Counted from the first letter of the stretch, positions 32,667 through 42,232 are shown. The stretch: 64,000 nucleotides of DNA from Conexibacter sp. DBS9H8 (GCF_023330685.1 NZ_CP097128.1:1302001-1366000), one strand, 5' to 3'. Numbers and translations: made by a program. Notes: generated by a model not told the origin, from the sequence alone.

Positions 32667-33787
32667 GTCCCGATCTCACCGTCGCCATCCGCGGTGTCTC
32701 CGTCCAGTTCCACGGCGTCGAGCGCCACTACCGGGACAGCACCGCCCTCGCCGGGCTCGACCTGGCGATCGAGCCGGGCGAGTTCGTCGCCCTGCTCGGC
32801 CCGTCGGGCTGTGGCAAGACGACGGCGCTGCGGCTGCTCGGCGGCTTTGACCGGCCGGACGCCGGCACGATCAGCGTCGACGGGGCCGATGTGACGACCG
32901 TCCCTGCTCACCGCCGGGACATGGGCATGGTGTTCCAGGCCTACAGCCTGTTCCCCAACCTCACCGTCGCCGACAACGTCACCTTCGGCCTGCGGATCCG
33001 GCGCCTCGCCAAGGCCGAGCGGGTCCGCCGCGCCCAGGAGCTGCTCGCCCTCGTCGGACTCGAGGGTCACGGCGGGCGCTACCCGTTCGAGCTCTCCGGC
33101 GGCCAGCAGCAGCGGGTCGCGATCGCCCGGGCGCTGGCGATCGAACCGAAGGTGCTGTTGCTCGACGAGCCGCTGTCGGCCCTTGACGCGCGTGTCCGCA
33201 CCCAGCTGCGAGGGGAGATCCGAAGCCTCCAGCAGCGGCTCGGGATCACCACGCTGTTCGTCACCCACGACCAGTCCGAGGCGCTGTCGATGGCCGACCG
33301 GATCGGGGTGTTGAACGCGGGGCGAATCGAACAGTTCGACACGCCCGAGAACGTCTACCGGCACCCGGCGACCCCGTTCGTCGCCGAGTTCGTCGGGGCG
33401 ATGAACCGCATCCGCGGCCGCGTCGGGGATCGCGGTGAGGTGCTTCTGCTCGGCCAGCGGGTGCCCTACCAGGCGGCCACCGGACAGCACCCGGCCCCGG
33501 GGACGCTCGTTGACGCGATGCTGCGCCCCGAAGCGCTCGAGGCGGTTCTCGACGTCGCCGGCCCCGGGGAGATCGTCGAGCGCACCTTCCTCGGCTCGGC
33601 GCTGCGCCTGCGCGTCGCCCTCGAGCCGGACACCGCGGTGATCGTCGAGACGTCCTCGAGCTCGGACCGGCTCGGGGTTGGCGCTCGCGTTGGCCTGCGC
33701 GTCCTCGCCGACCGGGTCACCGTCACGGCGCCGAGCGCCCCGTCCGCCGACTCCGTCGCGAGCGTTGCGATACCGTCGGCGGCCTAG
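32663..33787 (+). CDS. ABC transporter ATP-binding protein (PotA/FbpC-like)
   Basis: A 374-residue ATPase. Walker A GPSGCGKTT (residues about 52-60), Q-loop MVFQAYSLFPNLTV, signature LSGGQQQR, Walker B VLLLDEPLSALD and the switch histidine in THDQSEAL are all intact. A C-terminal TOBE-type regulatory domain follows from about residue 255. The class is that of importers of polyamines, ferric iron, 2-aminoethylphosphonate or related solutes. Substrate unknown; the divergent glycerophosphodiesterase and phased repeats suggest a phosphorus-containing solute. Confidence 0.92.
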   Translation: MSPDLTVAIRGVSVQFHGVERHYRDSTALAGLDLAIEPGEFVALLGPSGCGKTTALRLLGGFDRPDAGTISVDGADVTTVPAHRRDMGMVFQAYSLFPNLTVADNVTFGLRIRRLAKAERVRRAQELLALVGLEGHGGRYPFELSGGQQQRVAIARALAIEPKVLLLDEPLSALDARVRTQLRGEIRSLQQRLGITTLFVTHDQSEALSMADRIGVLNAGRIEQFDTPENVYRHPATPFVAEFVGAMNRIRGRVGDRGEVLLLGQRVPYQAATGQHPAPGTLVDAMLRPEALEAVLDVAGPGEIVERTFLGSALRLRVALEPDTAVIVETSSSSDRLGVGARVGLRVLADRVTVTAPSAPSADSVASVAIPSAA

Positions 33788-33856
33788 GAGAGGGCACATC
33801 CCCTCAGAAGATTGAGTGACCCCGCGCACGGGGTCGAGCCCAGGATCGGAGCAGCC

Positions 33857-35068
33857 ATGGCCGTTGTCACACCGTTCAGCGACAAGACGGACGAGCAGAA
33901 GGCGATCACGGACATGGTCCGCCAGTTCGCGGATGAGCAGATCATCCCGAACGCCGAGCACTACGACCATGAGGACGCGTTCCCGGAGCCGATCGTCGAG
34001 CAGATGAAGGAGCTCGGACTCTTCGGGGTGACGATCCCCGAGGAGTACGGCGGAATGGGTCTCGACCTGACGACCTACACGATGATCGTCGAGGAGCTGT
34101 CCCGCGGCTGGATCTCGATCTCCGGGGTCGTCAACACGCACTTCATCGGCTCGTACCTGCTGATGAAGTTCGGGACCGAGGAGCAGAAGCAGAAGTACCT
34201 GCCGAAGATGGCGACCGGGGAGATGCGGGCCGCCTTCTCCCTGTCTGAGCCCGAGCTCGGCTCCGACGTCGCGGCGATCAAGGCGACGGCGAAGAAGCAG
34301 GAGGACGGGACCTGGGAGATCAACGGGCAGAAGATGTGGGTCACCAACGGCCTGCGCTCTGCGCTCGTCTTCGTCCTCGTGCGGACCGACCCGACCGCTG
34401 AGAAGCCCCAGCGCGGGATGACCTGTTTCATCACCGAGAAGGAGCCGGGCGCGCATGAGAACACAGGCCCCTACAAGGGCCTGATCGTCCCGCCACAGCT
34501 GCGCAAGATGGGCTACAAGGGCGTTGAGTCGACCGAGCTCGTCTACGACGGCTACCGCTGCCCGGCCGAGAACATCCTCGGCGGGGAGGAGGGTGGTCTC
34601 AACAAGGGCTTCCCCCAGATGATGGACGCGCTCGAGCTCGGCCGGGTCAACGTCGCCGCCCGCGGCGTCGGGATCGCCCAGCGGGCGCTCGAGCTCGCGC
34701 TCCGCTACAGCCAGGAGCGCAAGACCTTCGGCAAGCCGATCGCCCAGCACCAGGCGATCCAGTTCAAGCTCGCGGACATGGGCACCCAGGTGGAGGCCGC
34801 GCGGCTGCTCACCCGCAAGGCGGCGCTGATGAAGGACGCCGGGGTGCGCTCGGATATCGAGGCCGGGATGGCGAAGCTGTTCGCCTCCGAGGCGGGCCGC
34901 TTCGTCGTCGAGGAGTGCTTCCGGATCCACGGCGGCTACGGCTACTCCAAGGAGTATGAGATCGAGCGCCTCTACCGGGACGCGCCGCTGCTGCTGATCG
35001 GCGAGGGCACCTCCGAGATCCAGCGGATGGTGATCGGGCGCAAGCTGTTGGAGCAGAACAAGATCTGA
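33857..35068 (+). CDS. Acyl-CoA dehydrogenase
   Basis: A 403-residue FAD flavoenzyme of the acyl-CoA dehydrogenase family. Visible are YGGMGLDLTTYTMIVEELSRG, the substrate/FAD segment AAFSLSEPELGSDVAAIKATA, MWVTNGLRSAL, and the C-terminal GEGTSEIQRMVIGR with the probable catalytic base E383. It makes trans-2-enoyl-CoA in beta-oxidation or a branched-chain degradation pathway. ATG 33857 has GGAGCAGCC just upstream; a TTG at 33812 is less likely. It follows the importer genes after 69 bases. Confidence 0.92.
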   Translation: MAVVTPFSDKTDEQKAITDMVRQFADEQIIPNAEHYDHEDAFPEPIVEQMKELGLFGVTIPEEYGGMGLDLTTYTMIVEELSRGWISISGVVNTHFIGSYLLMKFGTEEQKQKYLPKMATGEMRAAFSLSEPELGSDVAAIKATAKKQEDGTWEINGQKMWVTNGLRSALVFVLVRTDPTAEKPQRGMTCFITEKEPGAHENTGPYKGLIVPPQLRKMGYKGVESTELVYDGYRCPAENILGGEEGGLNKGFPQMMDALELGRVNVAARGVGIAQRALELALRYSQERKTFGKPIAQHQAIQFKLADMGTQVEAARLLTRKAALMKDAGVRSDIEAGMAKLFASEAGRFVVEECFRIHGGYGYSKEYEIERLYRDAPLLLIGEGTSEIQRMVIGRKLLEQNKI

Positions 35069-35142
35069 GCTCTGACGTACGGTCGGGTATGGCCGCCGCG
35101 GCGGTCACACCCGGCGCGCCGGGGCCTTAGACTGGTTCGGCG

Positions 35143-35520
35143 TTGGCCTCTCCCGCGGACACCCGGACCCTGATCGAGACGGCCGTCAACCGGTTTCTCG
35201 AGGAGGTGCCCGCGCTCGCGCCGCTCAAGCTCGTCGTCGGGCTCGAGTTGCGCGCCCACCATGACACCCAGCTCTACCGGGTCGAGCTCCCCGGCCCACG
35301 GGTGACCAAGGCGATCGCCGAGGACGCGAAGGTGACCGTGGAGGTGCAGCGTGCCGCCTTCAACGAGCTCGCGGTCAAGGGGCACGTCGCCGACTGGCGG
35401 GAGGCCTTCAGTCACGGTGAGGCCAAGGCCCACGGGATCGAGCAGTACCTCAAGCTGATCCGCCAGGTGGTGGAGAAGCAGGAGGAGCGCGGCCGCGCGC
35501 GCCCCGCCCGGCGGCACTGA
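35143..35520 (+). CDS. SCP2-like small protein
   Basis: A 125-residue protein with a pattern resembling sterol-carrier-protein-2-like domains: VTVEVQRAAFNELAVKGHVADWREAFSHGEAKAHG, which in that fold lines a lipid-binding tunnel, and a basic Arg-rich tail. TTG 35143 is 9 bases after TAGACT (35128-35133), so it may be translated from a leaderless TTG. It lies downstream of the acyl-CoA dehydrogenase and could carry its lipid substrate; this is inference. Confidence 0.6.
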   Translation: MASPADTRTLIETAVNRFLEEVPALAPLKLVVGLELRAHHDTQLYRVELPGPRVTKAIAEDAKVTVEVQRAAFNELAVKGHVADWREAFSHGEAKAHGIEQYLKLIRQVVEKQEERGRARPARRH

Positions 35521-35564
35521 GGCCGCCGCGGCCGGTGCGTTCAGCGGCACTGAGGCCGCCGCGG
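35511..35564. repeat. 21-bp direct repeat between convergent genes
   Basis: The sequence starting GCGGCACTGAGGCCGCCGC occurs at 35511 and again at 35544 without mismatch. The first copy includes the stop codon of the SCP2-like gene; the second lies just before the end of the convergent pepF gene. Each copy has self-complementary GGCCGCC/GGCGGCC content and may serve as a bidirectional terminator. Confidence 0.7.
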
Positions 35565-35572
35565 GCGGAGCG

Positions 35573-37384
35573 TCAGAGCCCGAGGGTGCTGACGAGCTGC
35601 TCGGCCTCAGACAGCTGCGCGTCGACGAGCCGGAGCCCGGCGTCCCAGAACCCCGGGTCGGCGAGGTTGATGCCGATCATCTCCCCGAGGGCCTCCGGGG
35701 ACTTCGAGCCGCCGGAGGCGAGCAGGTCGAGGTAGGCGGGAACGAACGCCTCCCCGACCGTCTTGTAGCGGCCGTAGGCGGAGAGAGCGAGCAGCTGCCC
35801 GTAGGCGTAGGCGTACACGTAGCCGGGGGTGTTGATGAAGTGGGGGATGTAGGACCACCAGGTCCGGTAGCCGTCGGTGATCTCGAGGCTGTCGCCCATC
35901 AGAGCCGACTGGGTCTCATGCCACGCGGCGGAGAAGTCGTCGGCACCGAGCTCTCCCTCGGCCCGGCGGCGGGTGTGGACGAGATCCTCGAACCGGTTCA
36001 TCGCCACCTGCCGGAAGACGGTGGCGATCGCGTCGTCGATCCGGCTGGCGAGCAGGCCGAGCCGGTCGCGGTCGTCGGTGCTGGCGTCGAGCAGTCGCTC
36101 GAACACGAGCGACTCACCGAAGGTCGACGCCGTCTCCGCGAGCGTGAGCGGGGTGGACTGGTGGAAGATCCCCTGACGCTGGGCGAGCGCGCCGTGGAGT
36201 CCGTGCCCGAGCTCGTGGGCCATCGTCAGCACGTCCCGCCGCGTCGCGGTGTAGTTGAGCAGCACGTAGGGGTGCACGCTCGGGACCGTCGAGGCACAGA
36301 ACGCGCCGCTGCGCTTGTTCGGTCGCAGCGGCGCGTCGATCCAGCCCTCGTCGAAGAACCGTCCGACCGCCGCTCCGGCGACCGGGGAGAACGCCTCATA
36401 GGTGCTGCGGACGAGCTCGACCGCCTCGGCGTAGGTGAAGGCCTTCTCCTGGGCTGACAATGGGGCACTGCGGTCGTAGTCGGCGAGTTTGGGGATCCCG
36501 AGCAGGCGCGCCTTGAGCCGGTACCAGCGCTGCGGGATGTCGTAGCGGCCGGTGACGGCGGTGATCAGTGCCTCCACCGACTCATCTGAGGCCTCATTGG
36601 CAAGGTTCCGGCTCGCGATCCAGTGCGGGTAGCGGCGCAGGCGATCCTCGACGGACTTGTCGAAGATGAGCGTGTTGAAGATGAACGCACGGGTGCGCAG
36701 GCCGGGGGTGAGCGCTTCGGTGATCGCCTCTGCGGCTTGGCGGCGACGCTCGCGGTCGGGGTCCTGCAGCCGGGAGAGGGCGAGCTCGAAGCCGAGCCGC
36801 TCCCCGTCGAGGTCGACCCGGAGGGCGGAGACGAGCTCGCCGAACAGCCGTGTCCACGCGCCGGAGGCGGTGAGGTCCTTCTCCGCGAGGATCTTCTCCT
36901 CGGCCTCGGAGAGGAGGTGGGTGCGGTAGCGCCGGGCCGACCGCAGGTGATGGTCACAGAAGGCGAGCCGGTCACCGGCGGAGGTGAGCAGCGCGTCGGC
37001 GTCGGCGTCCTCGAGCGCGGCCCATTCGAGGTCGAAGAACAGCAGCGCGGTCTCGATCGCGGTCACCTGCTCCTGCATCCGGGCGAGCAGCGCGCCACGG
37101 GCTGCGTCGGCCGTGTCGGTGGAGAAGTTCAGGGACGCGAAGCTGGCGGCCCGGCCGGCGAGGTCGTGGATCGCCGCAAGCTCGGTCATCGCCGCGACGA
37201 GCCCGTCCGCATCGAGGTTCGCGACCGTTCCGGCGTAGCCCGCGGCGAAGGTCCGGGCCCGCTCCTGGGCCTCGCCGAGCAGGCGGTCAAAGCCACCGGC
37301 GGGGTCTCCGTCGATCAGCGGGGAGAGGTCCCAGGCGGTGGCGAGCAGGGCGGGGTCGGCGAGTGCGTCAGCGGAGGTGGCCAT
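35573..37384 (-). CDS. pepF: Oligoendopeptidase F (M3 family metallopeptidase)
   Basis: A 603-residue zinc peptidase. The metal motif HELGH is at residues 390-394 (MAHELGHGLHGALAQRQG), followed by TLAETASTFGE, whose glutamate is the third ligand, and HFINTPGYVYAYAYGQLLALS near the end. No signal peptide, so it acts on peptides in the cytoplasm. ATG 37384 lies 6 bases after TACCCT (37396-37391). Confidence 0.93.
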   Translation of the reverse strand: MATSADALADPALLATAWDLSPLIDGDPAGGFDRLLGEAQERARTFAAGYAGTVANLDADGLVAAMTELAAIHDLAGRAASFASLNFSTDTADAARGALLARMQEQVTAIETALLFFDLEWAALEDADADALLTSAGDRLAFCDHHLRSARRYRTHLLSEAEEKILAEKDLTASGAWTRLFGELVSALRVDLDGERLGFELALSRLQDPDRERRRQAAEAITEALTPGLRTRAFIFNTLIFDKSVEDRLRRYPHWIASRNLANEASDESVEALITAVTGRYDIPQRWYRLKARLLGIPKLADYDRSAPLSAQEKAFTYAEAVELVRSTYEAFSPVAGAAVGRFFDEGWIDAPLRPNKRSGAFCASTVPSVHPYVLLNYTATRRDVLTMAHELGHGLHGALAQRQGIFHQSTPLTLAETASTFGESLVFERLLDASTDDRDRLGLLASRIDDAIATVFRQVAMNRFEDLVHTRRRAEGELGADDFSAAWHETQSALMGDSLEITDGYRTWWSYIPHFINTPGYVYAYAYGQLLALSAYGRYKTVGEAFVPAYLDLLASGGSKSPEALGEMIGINLADPGFWDAGLRLVDAQLSEAEQLVSTLGL

Positions 37385-37412
37385 CGCCGCAGGGTACCTC
37401 TCCGCTTCCGGC

Positions 37413-38615
37413 TCACCCGATGTCGTGAAGGGCGAGCCGGCGCCGCCCGGCGACTGCGAGCGCGGTCCGGCCGCTCAGCAGCGCCTCGAGGTCGGCGCCG
37501 ACGAGGGCGCGGCGCCACCCCTGGAGGGTGCGGACCTCCGGTTCGGGCTGGCCGAGGCGGGCGGCGGCGATGATCTGCTCGAGCTCGGCGCGGGAGGCGA
37601 TCAGCTCGTAGGCGAGGCCGGCCTCACTCGCCCGGCTGCGCAGGAGCGCCTCGGCGAGGGCGATCAGCGGCGCGTCGGCCGCCTCGCTGCGGATCCCGCG
37701 CGGCTCGCGGGGGATCGGCTCCTCGGCGAGCCCGGCGGCGACGGCGGTGAGGAGGGCATCCCCGCGCCGCTTGATCACCGACGGGTGCATCCCGCGGATC
37801 TGGCCGAGGGCGCCGCGGTCGCGCGGGTGGCGCTTGGCGACCTCCACGAGGGTCTGGTCGGCGAGGACCGAGCTGACCGGACGGTCCTCCTGCGCGGCCG
37901 TCCGTTCCCGCCAGGCCGCCAGCGTCCGGGCGACCGCGCGGGCGCCGGGATCGAGTGAGCTCACCCGCGGCAGGCGCTCCCAGGCGGTGTCGGGGTCGCG
38001 CTCGTCAGAGACCCCCTCGAGGCGGCGGCACTCCTCTCGCGCCCACTCCTCCCGGCCCGCGTCCGTCAGGCGGGCCGACAGCGCGTCGGCGAGACCGAAC
38101 AGGTGGGCGACGTCATCGGCGGCGTAGGCGAGCTGCTCGGCAGTGAGCGGGCGGATGTCCCAGCGCGTGTAGGAGGCCGACTTGGCGACGCGCAGGTCGA
38201 GCACCGCGGCGAGCAGGTTCCCGTAGCCGGCCTGGGCGGCCTCACCGGCGAACCCGGCGGCGATCTGGGTGTCGAAGATGTGGGTGATCTCCGTCCGCCA
38301 GGCGCGGCGGAGGATCGCAACGTCCTGGCGTCCGGCGTGGAGGACGACCTCGATCTCGGGGTCGGCCAGCAGCCGTGCGAGGGGGGCACAGTCGACGCCG
38401 GTGTCGAGCCCGTCGATGAGTATCGTCCGGATCCCTGTCGGGCTGTCAGCGTCCTCGACGGCGACCTGGGTGAGACAGAGCAGCGCGCGGTAGCGGCCCT
38501 CGGACATGAACTCGGTGTCGATCCCCAGGCGGCCGCTGTGGGCCGCCAGGGTGGCCGAGGCGGCGACGTCGGCGCTCGTGGCGAGCGCGCCAGCGGGGGA
38601 GGGTTCAGACATCAT
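37413..38615 (-). CDS. rnd: Ribonuclease D (DEDD 3'-5' exonuclease with HRDC domain)
   Basis: A 400-residue protein. The exonuclease domain begins GIDTEFMSEGRY (D33, E35), continues with HAGRQDVAILRR and ends near AEQLAYAADDVAHLFGL, giving the DEDDy residues. One or two HRDC regions follow (RRGDALLTAVAAGL and ELIASRAELEQIIAAARLGQ). The family trims tRNA and other stable RNA 3' ends. The first of two ATGs at 38615 is 11 bases after TACCGT (38632-38627). The rrf2 gene diverges 120 bases away. Confidence 0.9.
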   Translation of the reverse strand: MMSEPSPAGALATSADVAASATLAAHSGRLGIDTEFMSEGRYRALLCLTQVAVEDADSPTGIRTILIDGLDTGVDCAPLARLLADPEIEVVLHAGRQDVAILRRAWRTEITHIFDTQIAAGFAGEAAQAGYGNLLAAVLDLRVAKSASYTRWDIRPLTAEQLAYAADDVAHLFGLADALSARLTDAGREEWAREECRRLEGVSDERDPDTAWERLPRVSSLDPGARAVARTLAAWRERTAAQEDRPVSSVLADQTLVEVAKRHPRDRGALGQIRGMHPSVIKRRGDALLTAVAAGLAEEPIPREPRGIRSEAADAPLIALAEALLRSRASEAGLAYELIASRAELEQIIAAARLGQPEPEVRTLQGWRRALVGADLEALLSGRTALAVAGRRRLALHDIG

Positions 38616-38706
38616 CGGCTGAGGCGACGGTACCGGACCGGGTGCCGGTTCCGCGGCGGCCGGCGACGGCTGGCGCCCGCGTACCGGGGCGCCACCCGAT
38701 CTAACA

Positions 38707-38735
38707 CCTACCTGAGTGGTAGGATTTAGGGGCGA
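38707..38735 (+). promoter_or_regulatory. rrf2-suf operator and promoter
   Basis: CCTACCTGAGTGGTAGG (38707-38723) is an inverted repeat with perfect 6-base arms. It overlaps the -10 box TAGGAT (38720-38725), 10 bases before the rrf2 ATG. The ten bases TAGGATTTAG recur before the rieske-sufBD genes, so both suf operons may answer to the same regulator, most likely the Rrf2 protein itself. Confidence 0.6.
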
Positions 38736-39539
38736 ATGATCTTCTCCTCCAAAGCCGAATACGGCGTGCGCCTGATGGTCGAGCTCGGCCGCCAGACCCC
38801 GGAGCAGCCCACCAGCCTCAAGGCGATCGCCGACGCCGAGGGGCTTCCGCTCGCCTACCTCGAGCAGGTCGTCGCCCGGCTCAAGAAGGCGGGTCTGGTG
38901 ATGAGCGCCCGGGGTGCGCACGGCGGGTATTGGCTCGCGCGCGAGCCCGCTGAGATCACGATGTTCGACGTCGTTGGCGCGCTCGAGGGGACGATCGCCC
39001 CGATGGAGTGCTTCGTCCGGGACGAGATGGAGCGCGTGGTCTGCTCCCATCTCGGCGCCCAGAGCGCCCGCGGCTGTGCGACCAAGCTGCTCTGGACCCG
39101 CGTCCAGAGTGGGATCGTCCGCTCTCTGCAGACGACGACTCTCGCCGAGCTCGTCGAGTTCTCGCGACGTTCAGAGACCGACCCGGAGCCCGCTGGGCGA
39201 CTCGTCTCGGTCACCGCGTCAGCGCCCGCTCCCGCCGGGGCGCCCGAACGGGCGACGACCGGCTCGGCGGCGGCCGACCCCGACGCGCCGGGCCGGGAGA
39301 TGTCCGGCCCGTTCCCGGTCGGCTTGCGGGCGGCGCCCGCTCCCGAGCCCGACGGTGCGCCCGCTGCAGCGCAATCGGGACGGCGTGGAGCTGTCGCTCC
39401 GCCGCGGACCGGCTCAGGTCGGCGTCTGGGGACCGTCACTCCGCTGCGCGTCCTCAACAGCCGCCCCGCCCCGGCGGAGGATCCGACCTCCCCCGACGGC
39501 ACCGACCACGATCACGACCCCGCGCCCGCCGCGGCCTGA
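38736..39539 (+). CDS. Rrf2 family iron-sulfur-sensing regulator (SufR/IscR-like) with long tail
   Basis: A 267-residue protein. Residues 1-90 are the Rrf2 winged helix (FSSKAEYGVRLMVELGRQ, SLKAIADAEGLPLAYLEQVVARLKKAGLV, GAHGGYWLA). Three cysteines, C92, C103 and C114, lie in the place where Rrf2 regulators bind an iron-sulfur cluster. From about residue 140 on, over 120 residues are an Ala/Pro/Arg-rich low-complexity tail not present in ordinary Rrf2 proteins. It heads the sufC-sufS-sufU genes, with sufC 34 bases downstream, so it should be the autoregulated controller of cluster assembly. Confidence 0.88.
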   Translation: MIFSSKAEYGVRLMVELGRQTPEQPTSLKAIADAEGLPLAYLEQVVARLKKAGLVMSARGAHGGYWLAREPAEITMFDVVGALEGTIAPMECFVRDEMERVVCSHLGAQSARGCATKLLWTRVQSGIVRSLQTTTLAELVEFSRRSETDPEPAGRLVSVTASAPAPAGAPERATTGSAAADPDAPGREMSGPFPVGLRAAPAPEPDGAPAAAQSGRRGAVAPPRTGSGRRLGTVTPLRVLNSRPAPAEDPTSPDGTDHDHDPAPAAA

Positions 39540-39573
39540 TCCTTCTCCCACACCTCACCGACCCAAGGAACCC

Positions 39574-40362
39574 ATGCCCGAACTCGAGATCCGCAACCTC
39601 CACGTCAACGCCGGGGACAAGGTGATCCTGCGCGGTGTCGACCTGAAGGTCGGCAGCGGCGAGATCCACGCGCTGATGGGTCCCAACGGCTCGGGCAAGT
39701 CGACGCTCGCGAACGTGATCATGGGCCACCCGAACCTCGAGGTGACCGACGGACAGGTCCTCTTCGACGGCCAGGACATCACCGAGGCCGACACCGACGA
39801 GCGCTCCCGTCTCGGCCTGTTCATGGCCTTCCAGTACCCGGTCGCGATCCCGGGGGTGACGGTCACCAAGTACCTGCGGACGGTGCTCAACGCCCACCGC
39901 GCCTCCCGGGGCGAGGAGCCGATCAGTCTGCGTGACTTCCGCAAGGTCGTCACCGACGCGATGGCGCTGACCAAGGTGCCGGAGGAGTTCTCCCGCCGCT
40001 ACCTCAACGACGGCTTCTCCGGTGGGGAGAAGAAGCGGATGGAGATCCTCCAGCTCGCCCTGCAGAAGCCGTCACTGGCGATCCTCGATGAGACCGACTC
40101 CGGCCTCGACATCGACGCTCTGCGGACCGTCTCAGAGGGCGTCAACACCGTCGCGGCCGCCCAGGGCGCAAGCCTCGGCCTGCTCATCATCACCCACTAC
40201 CAGCGGATCCTCCACCTCATCCAGCCCAGCCACGTGCACATCCTCTACCGCGGACGGATCGTCAAGGAGGGCGGGCCCGAGCTCGTCGGCGTGCTCGAGG
40301 AGAAGGGGTACGGCTGGATCACCGAGCCGATCGACGCCGCCGAGGCCGCGGCCGTCGGATGA
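39574..40362 (+). CDS. sufC: SufC, ATPase of the SufBCD iron-sulfur scaffold
   Basis: A 262-residue ABC-type ATPase with Walker A GPNGSGKST, the SufC-typical LFMAFQYPVAIPGV, signature FSGGEKKRMEILQLA and Walker B LAILDETDSGLDIDAL. AAGGAA precedes ATG 39574 at proper distance. Its stop overlaps the sufS start (ATGA), so the two are coupled. The partners SufB and SufD are encoded 4-7 kb downstream. Confidence 0.95.
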   Translation: MPELEIRNLHVNAGDKVILRGVDLKVGSGEIHALMGPNGSGKSTLANVIMGHPNLEVTDGQVLFDGQDITEADTDERSRLGLFMAFQYPVAIPGVTVTKYLRTVLNAHRASRGEEPISLRDFRKVVTDAMALTKVPEEFSRRYLNDGFSGGEKKRMEILQLALQKPSLAILDETDSGLDIDALRTVSEGVNTVAAAQGASLGLLIITHYQRILHLIQPSHVHILYRGRIVKEGGPELVGVLEEKGYGWITEPIDAAEAAAVG

Positions 40363-41594
40363 GCGTCGCGCCGGACAGGCTCGCCGCCGTCACGGAGGAG
40401 TTCCCGGTCCTCAGGCGGACCGTCGACGGGCGTCCGATCGTCTACCTCGACAGTGCCGCGACCTCCCAGACCCCGCAGGTCGTCATCGACGCGATCGTCG
40501 ACTACTACACGAACCATCGCGGCTCGGTCCACCGCGGCGTCTATGACCTGATCACGGAAGCGACCGAGCTGTATGAGGGCGCGCGTGAACGGATTGCCGC
40601 CTGGCTGAACTGGGAGGCGGAGGAGACGATCTTCACCGCGAACGCGACGATGTCCCTCAACCTCGTCGCCCAGGCGTGGGGGCACGCCAATCTCGGCCCC
40701 GGGGACCTCGTCGTGCTCACCGAGATGGAGCACCACTCCAACGTCGTGCCCTGGCAGCAGGTGTGCGCCCAGCGGGGAGCGGAGATCGCCTACATCGCCG
40801 TCACCGACACGGGGGAACTGGACCCCGGCTCGGTCGGTGCGCTGCTGGACCGCGAGCCCAAGGTCGTCGCCTTCACGCACGTCTCCAACGTCCTGGGCAC
40901 GATCAACCCGGCGGCGGAGCTGGCCCGGCAGGCCCACGCCGCCGGTGCGGTCGTCGTCGTCGACGGCACCCAGGCGGTCCCGCAGATCCCGGTCGACCTG
41001 GCCGTGATCGACGCCGACTTCTACGCGTGGACCGGGCACAAGGTGTACGGGCCGACCGGGGTCGGGGTCCTGCACGGACGCCGGGCGCTGCTGGAGGAGA
41101 TGCCACCGTTTCACTCCGGCGGGCACATGATCAGCCAGGTGTTCACGGCGAGCTCGACGTGGTCGGAGCTTCCCGGCAAGTTTGAGGCCGGGACCGCGCC
41201 GATCGCCGAGGCGATCGGACTTGGGGCAGCCGTCGACTTCGTCACCGGCATCGGGATCGACGCGATCCGCGCCCACGAGTTCGCGCTCACCGCCGAACTG
41301 CTCGAGCGCCTCACCGATATCGACGGGGTCACCGTCCACGGTGGCGTCGATCCCGCCGCGCGCGGGGCGCTCGTCTCCTTCGGGATCGAGGGCGCCCACC
41401 CGCACGACATCGGAGAGATCCTCGGCCGCGACGGAGTCTGTGTGCGCACCGGCCACCACTGCGCCCAGCCGCTGATGCGCCGCTTCGGCTGGGGCTCGAC
41501 GACCCGGGCGTCCTTCGGCGTCCACAACGGGCCGGCGGACATCGACCGCCTGATCGAGGGCATCCACACCGTCCAACGGGTGCTTGACCTGTGA
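40359..41594 (+). CDS. sufS: SufS cysteine desulfurase
   Basis: A 411-residue class V PLP aminotransferase-fold enzyme. The PLP lysine is K228 in FYAWTGHKVYGPTGVG, and the catalytic cysteine that carries the persulfide is C368 in RTGHHCAQPLM, the SufS-type short loop. It takes sulfur from cysteine and hands it to SufU. Starts within the sufC stop codon; sufU follows after 57 bases. Confidence 0.95.
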   Translation: MSVAPDRLAAVTEEFPVLRRTVDGRPIVYLDSAATSQTPQVVIDAIVDYYTNHRGSVHRGVYDLITEATELYEGARERIAAWLNWEAEETIFTANATMSLNLVAQAWGHANLGPGDLVVLTEMEHHSNVVPWQQVCAQRGAEIAYIAVTDTGELDPGSVGALLDREPKVVAFTHVSNVLGTINPAAELARQAHAAGAVVVVDGTQAVPQIPVDLAVIDADFYAWTGHKVYGPTGVGVLHGRRALLEEMPPFHSGGHMISQVFTASSTWSELPGKFEAGTAPIAEAIGLGAAVDFVTGIGIDAIRAHEFALTAELLERLTDIDGVTVHGGVDPAARGALVSFGIEGAHPHDIGEILGRDGVCVRTGHHCAQPLMRRFGWGSTTRASFGVHNGPADIDRLIEGIHTVQRVLDL

Positions 41595-41651
41595 CCGGCT
41601 CGGCCACCGCCCACTTCCTGCCCGACCCCCGTCGTCGAGGAGACCACTGAC

Positions 41652-42077
41652 ATGGACGACCAGCTCTACCGCGAGTACATCCTCGAGCACTACAAGCGGC
41701 CCCACCATCACGGCAGCCTCGACCGAGCCGACCTCGAGGCCCACGACCTCAACCCCCTCTGCGGGGATGAGCTGACCTTCCAGCTCGCCATCGGGGATGA
41801 CGGCCGGGTCAGTGACGTCGCCTTCGACGGCCACGGCTGTGCGATCTCCCAGGCGTCGGCGTCGATGCTCTCGGACGAGTTGATCGGCAAGACCCGTCAG
41901 GAGCTGCTCGCACTTGACCGCGAGCTGATCCTTGAGCTGCTCGGCATCGACATCTCCGCGACCCGGATGAAGTGCGCGATGCTCTCACTCAAGGTCGTCA
42001 AAGCCGCCGCACTCGGCGAGTCCGCCGACTGGGAGGCCGGCCTGCCCGAGTCCGGGGGCGCCCCCGGCGGTCTCTGA
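41652..42077 (+). CDS. sufU: SufU sulfur-transfer protein
   Basis: A 141-residue IscU-fold protein of the SufU type. The three zinc-binding cysteines are C37 (NPLCGDE), C63 (GHGCAISQAS) and C108 (MKCAMLSL), and the region between the second and third is the longer form found in SufU. It accepts sulfur from SufS via its zinc site. GAGGAG precedes ATG 41652. A Gly/Pro-rich tail ends the protein. Confidence 0.93.
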   Translation: MDDQLYREYILEHYKRPHHHGSLDRADLEAHDLNPLCGDELTFQLAIGDDGRVSDVAFDGHGCAISQASASMLSDELIGKTRQELLALDRELILELLGIDISATRMKCAMLSLKVVKAAALGESADWEAGLPESGGAPGGL

Positions 42078-42232
42078 GCCGACCCGGGCGCGCCTCGGGT
42101 TCAGGTCGGGAGCCAGCCAGTCTGGTCCTCTGCGTGTGCGGGCTCTCCGGCGACCGTCGGGGTCGGACCGCAACCATCGCCCCCGCGGCGTGTTAGTGGC
42201 GGTGAGAGAGCAATCACGGAGGAGAGGACGCG

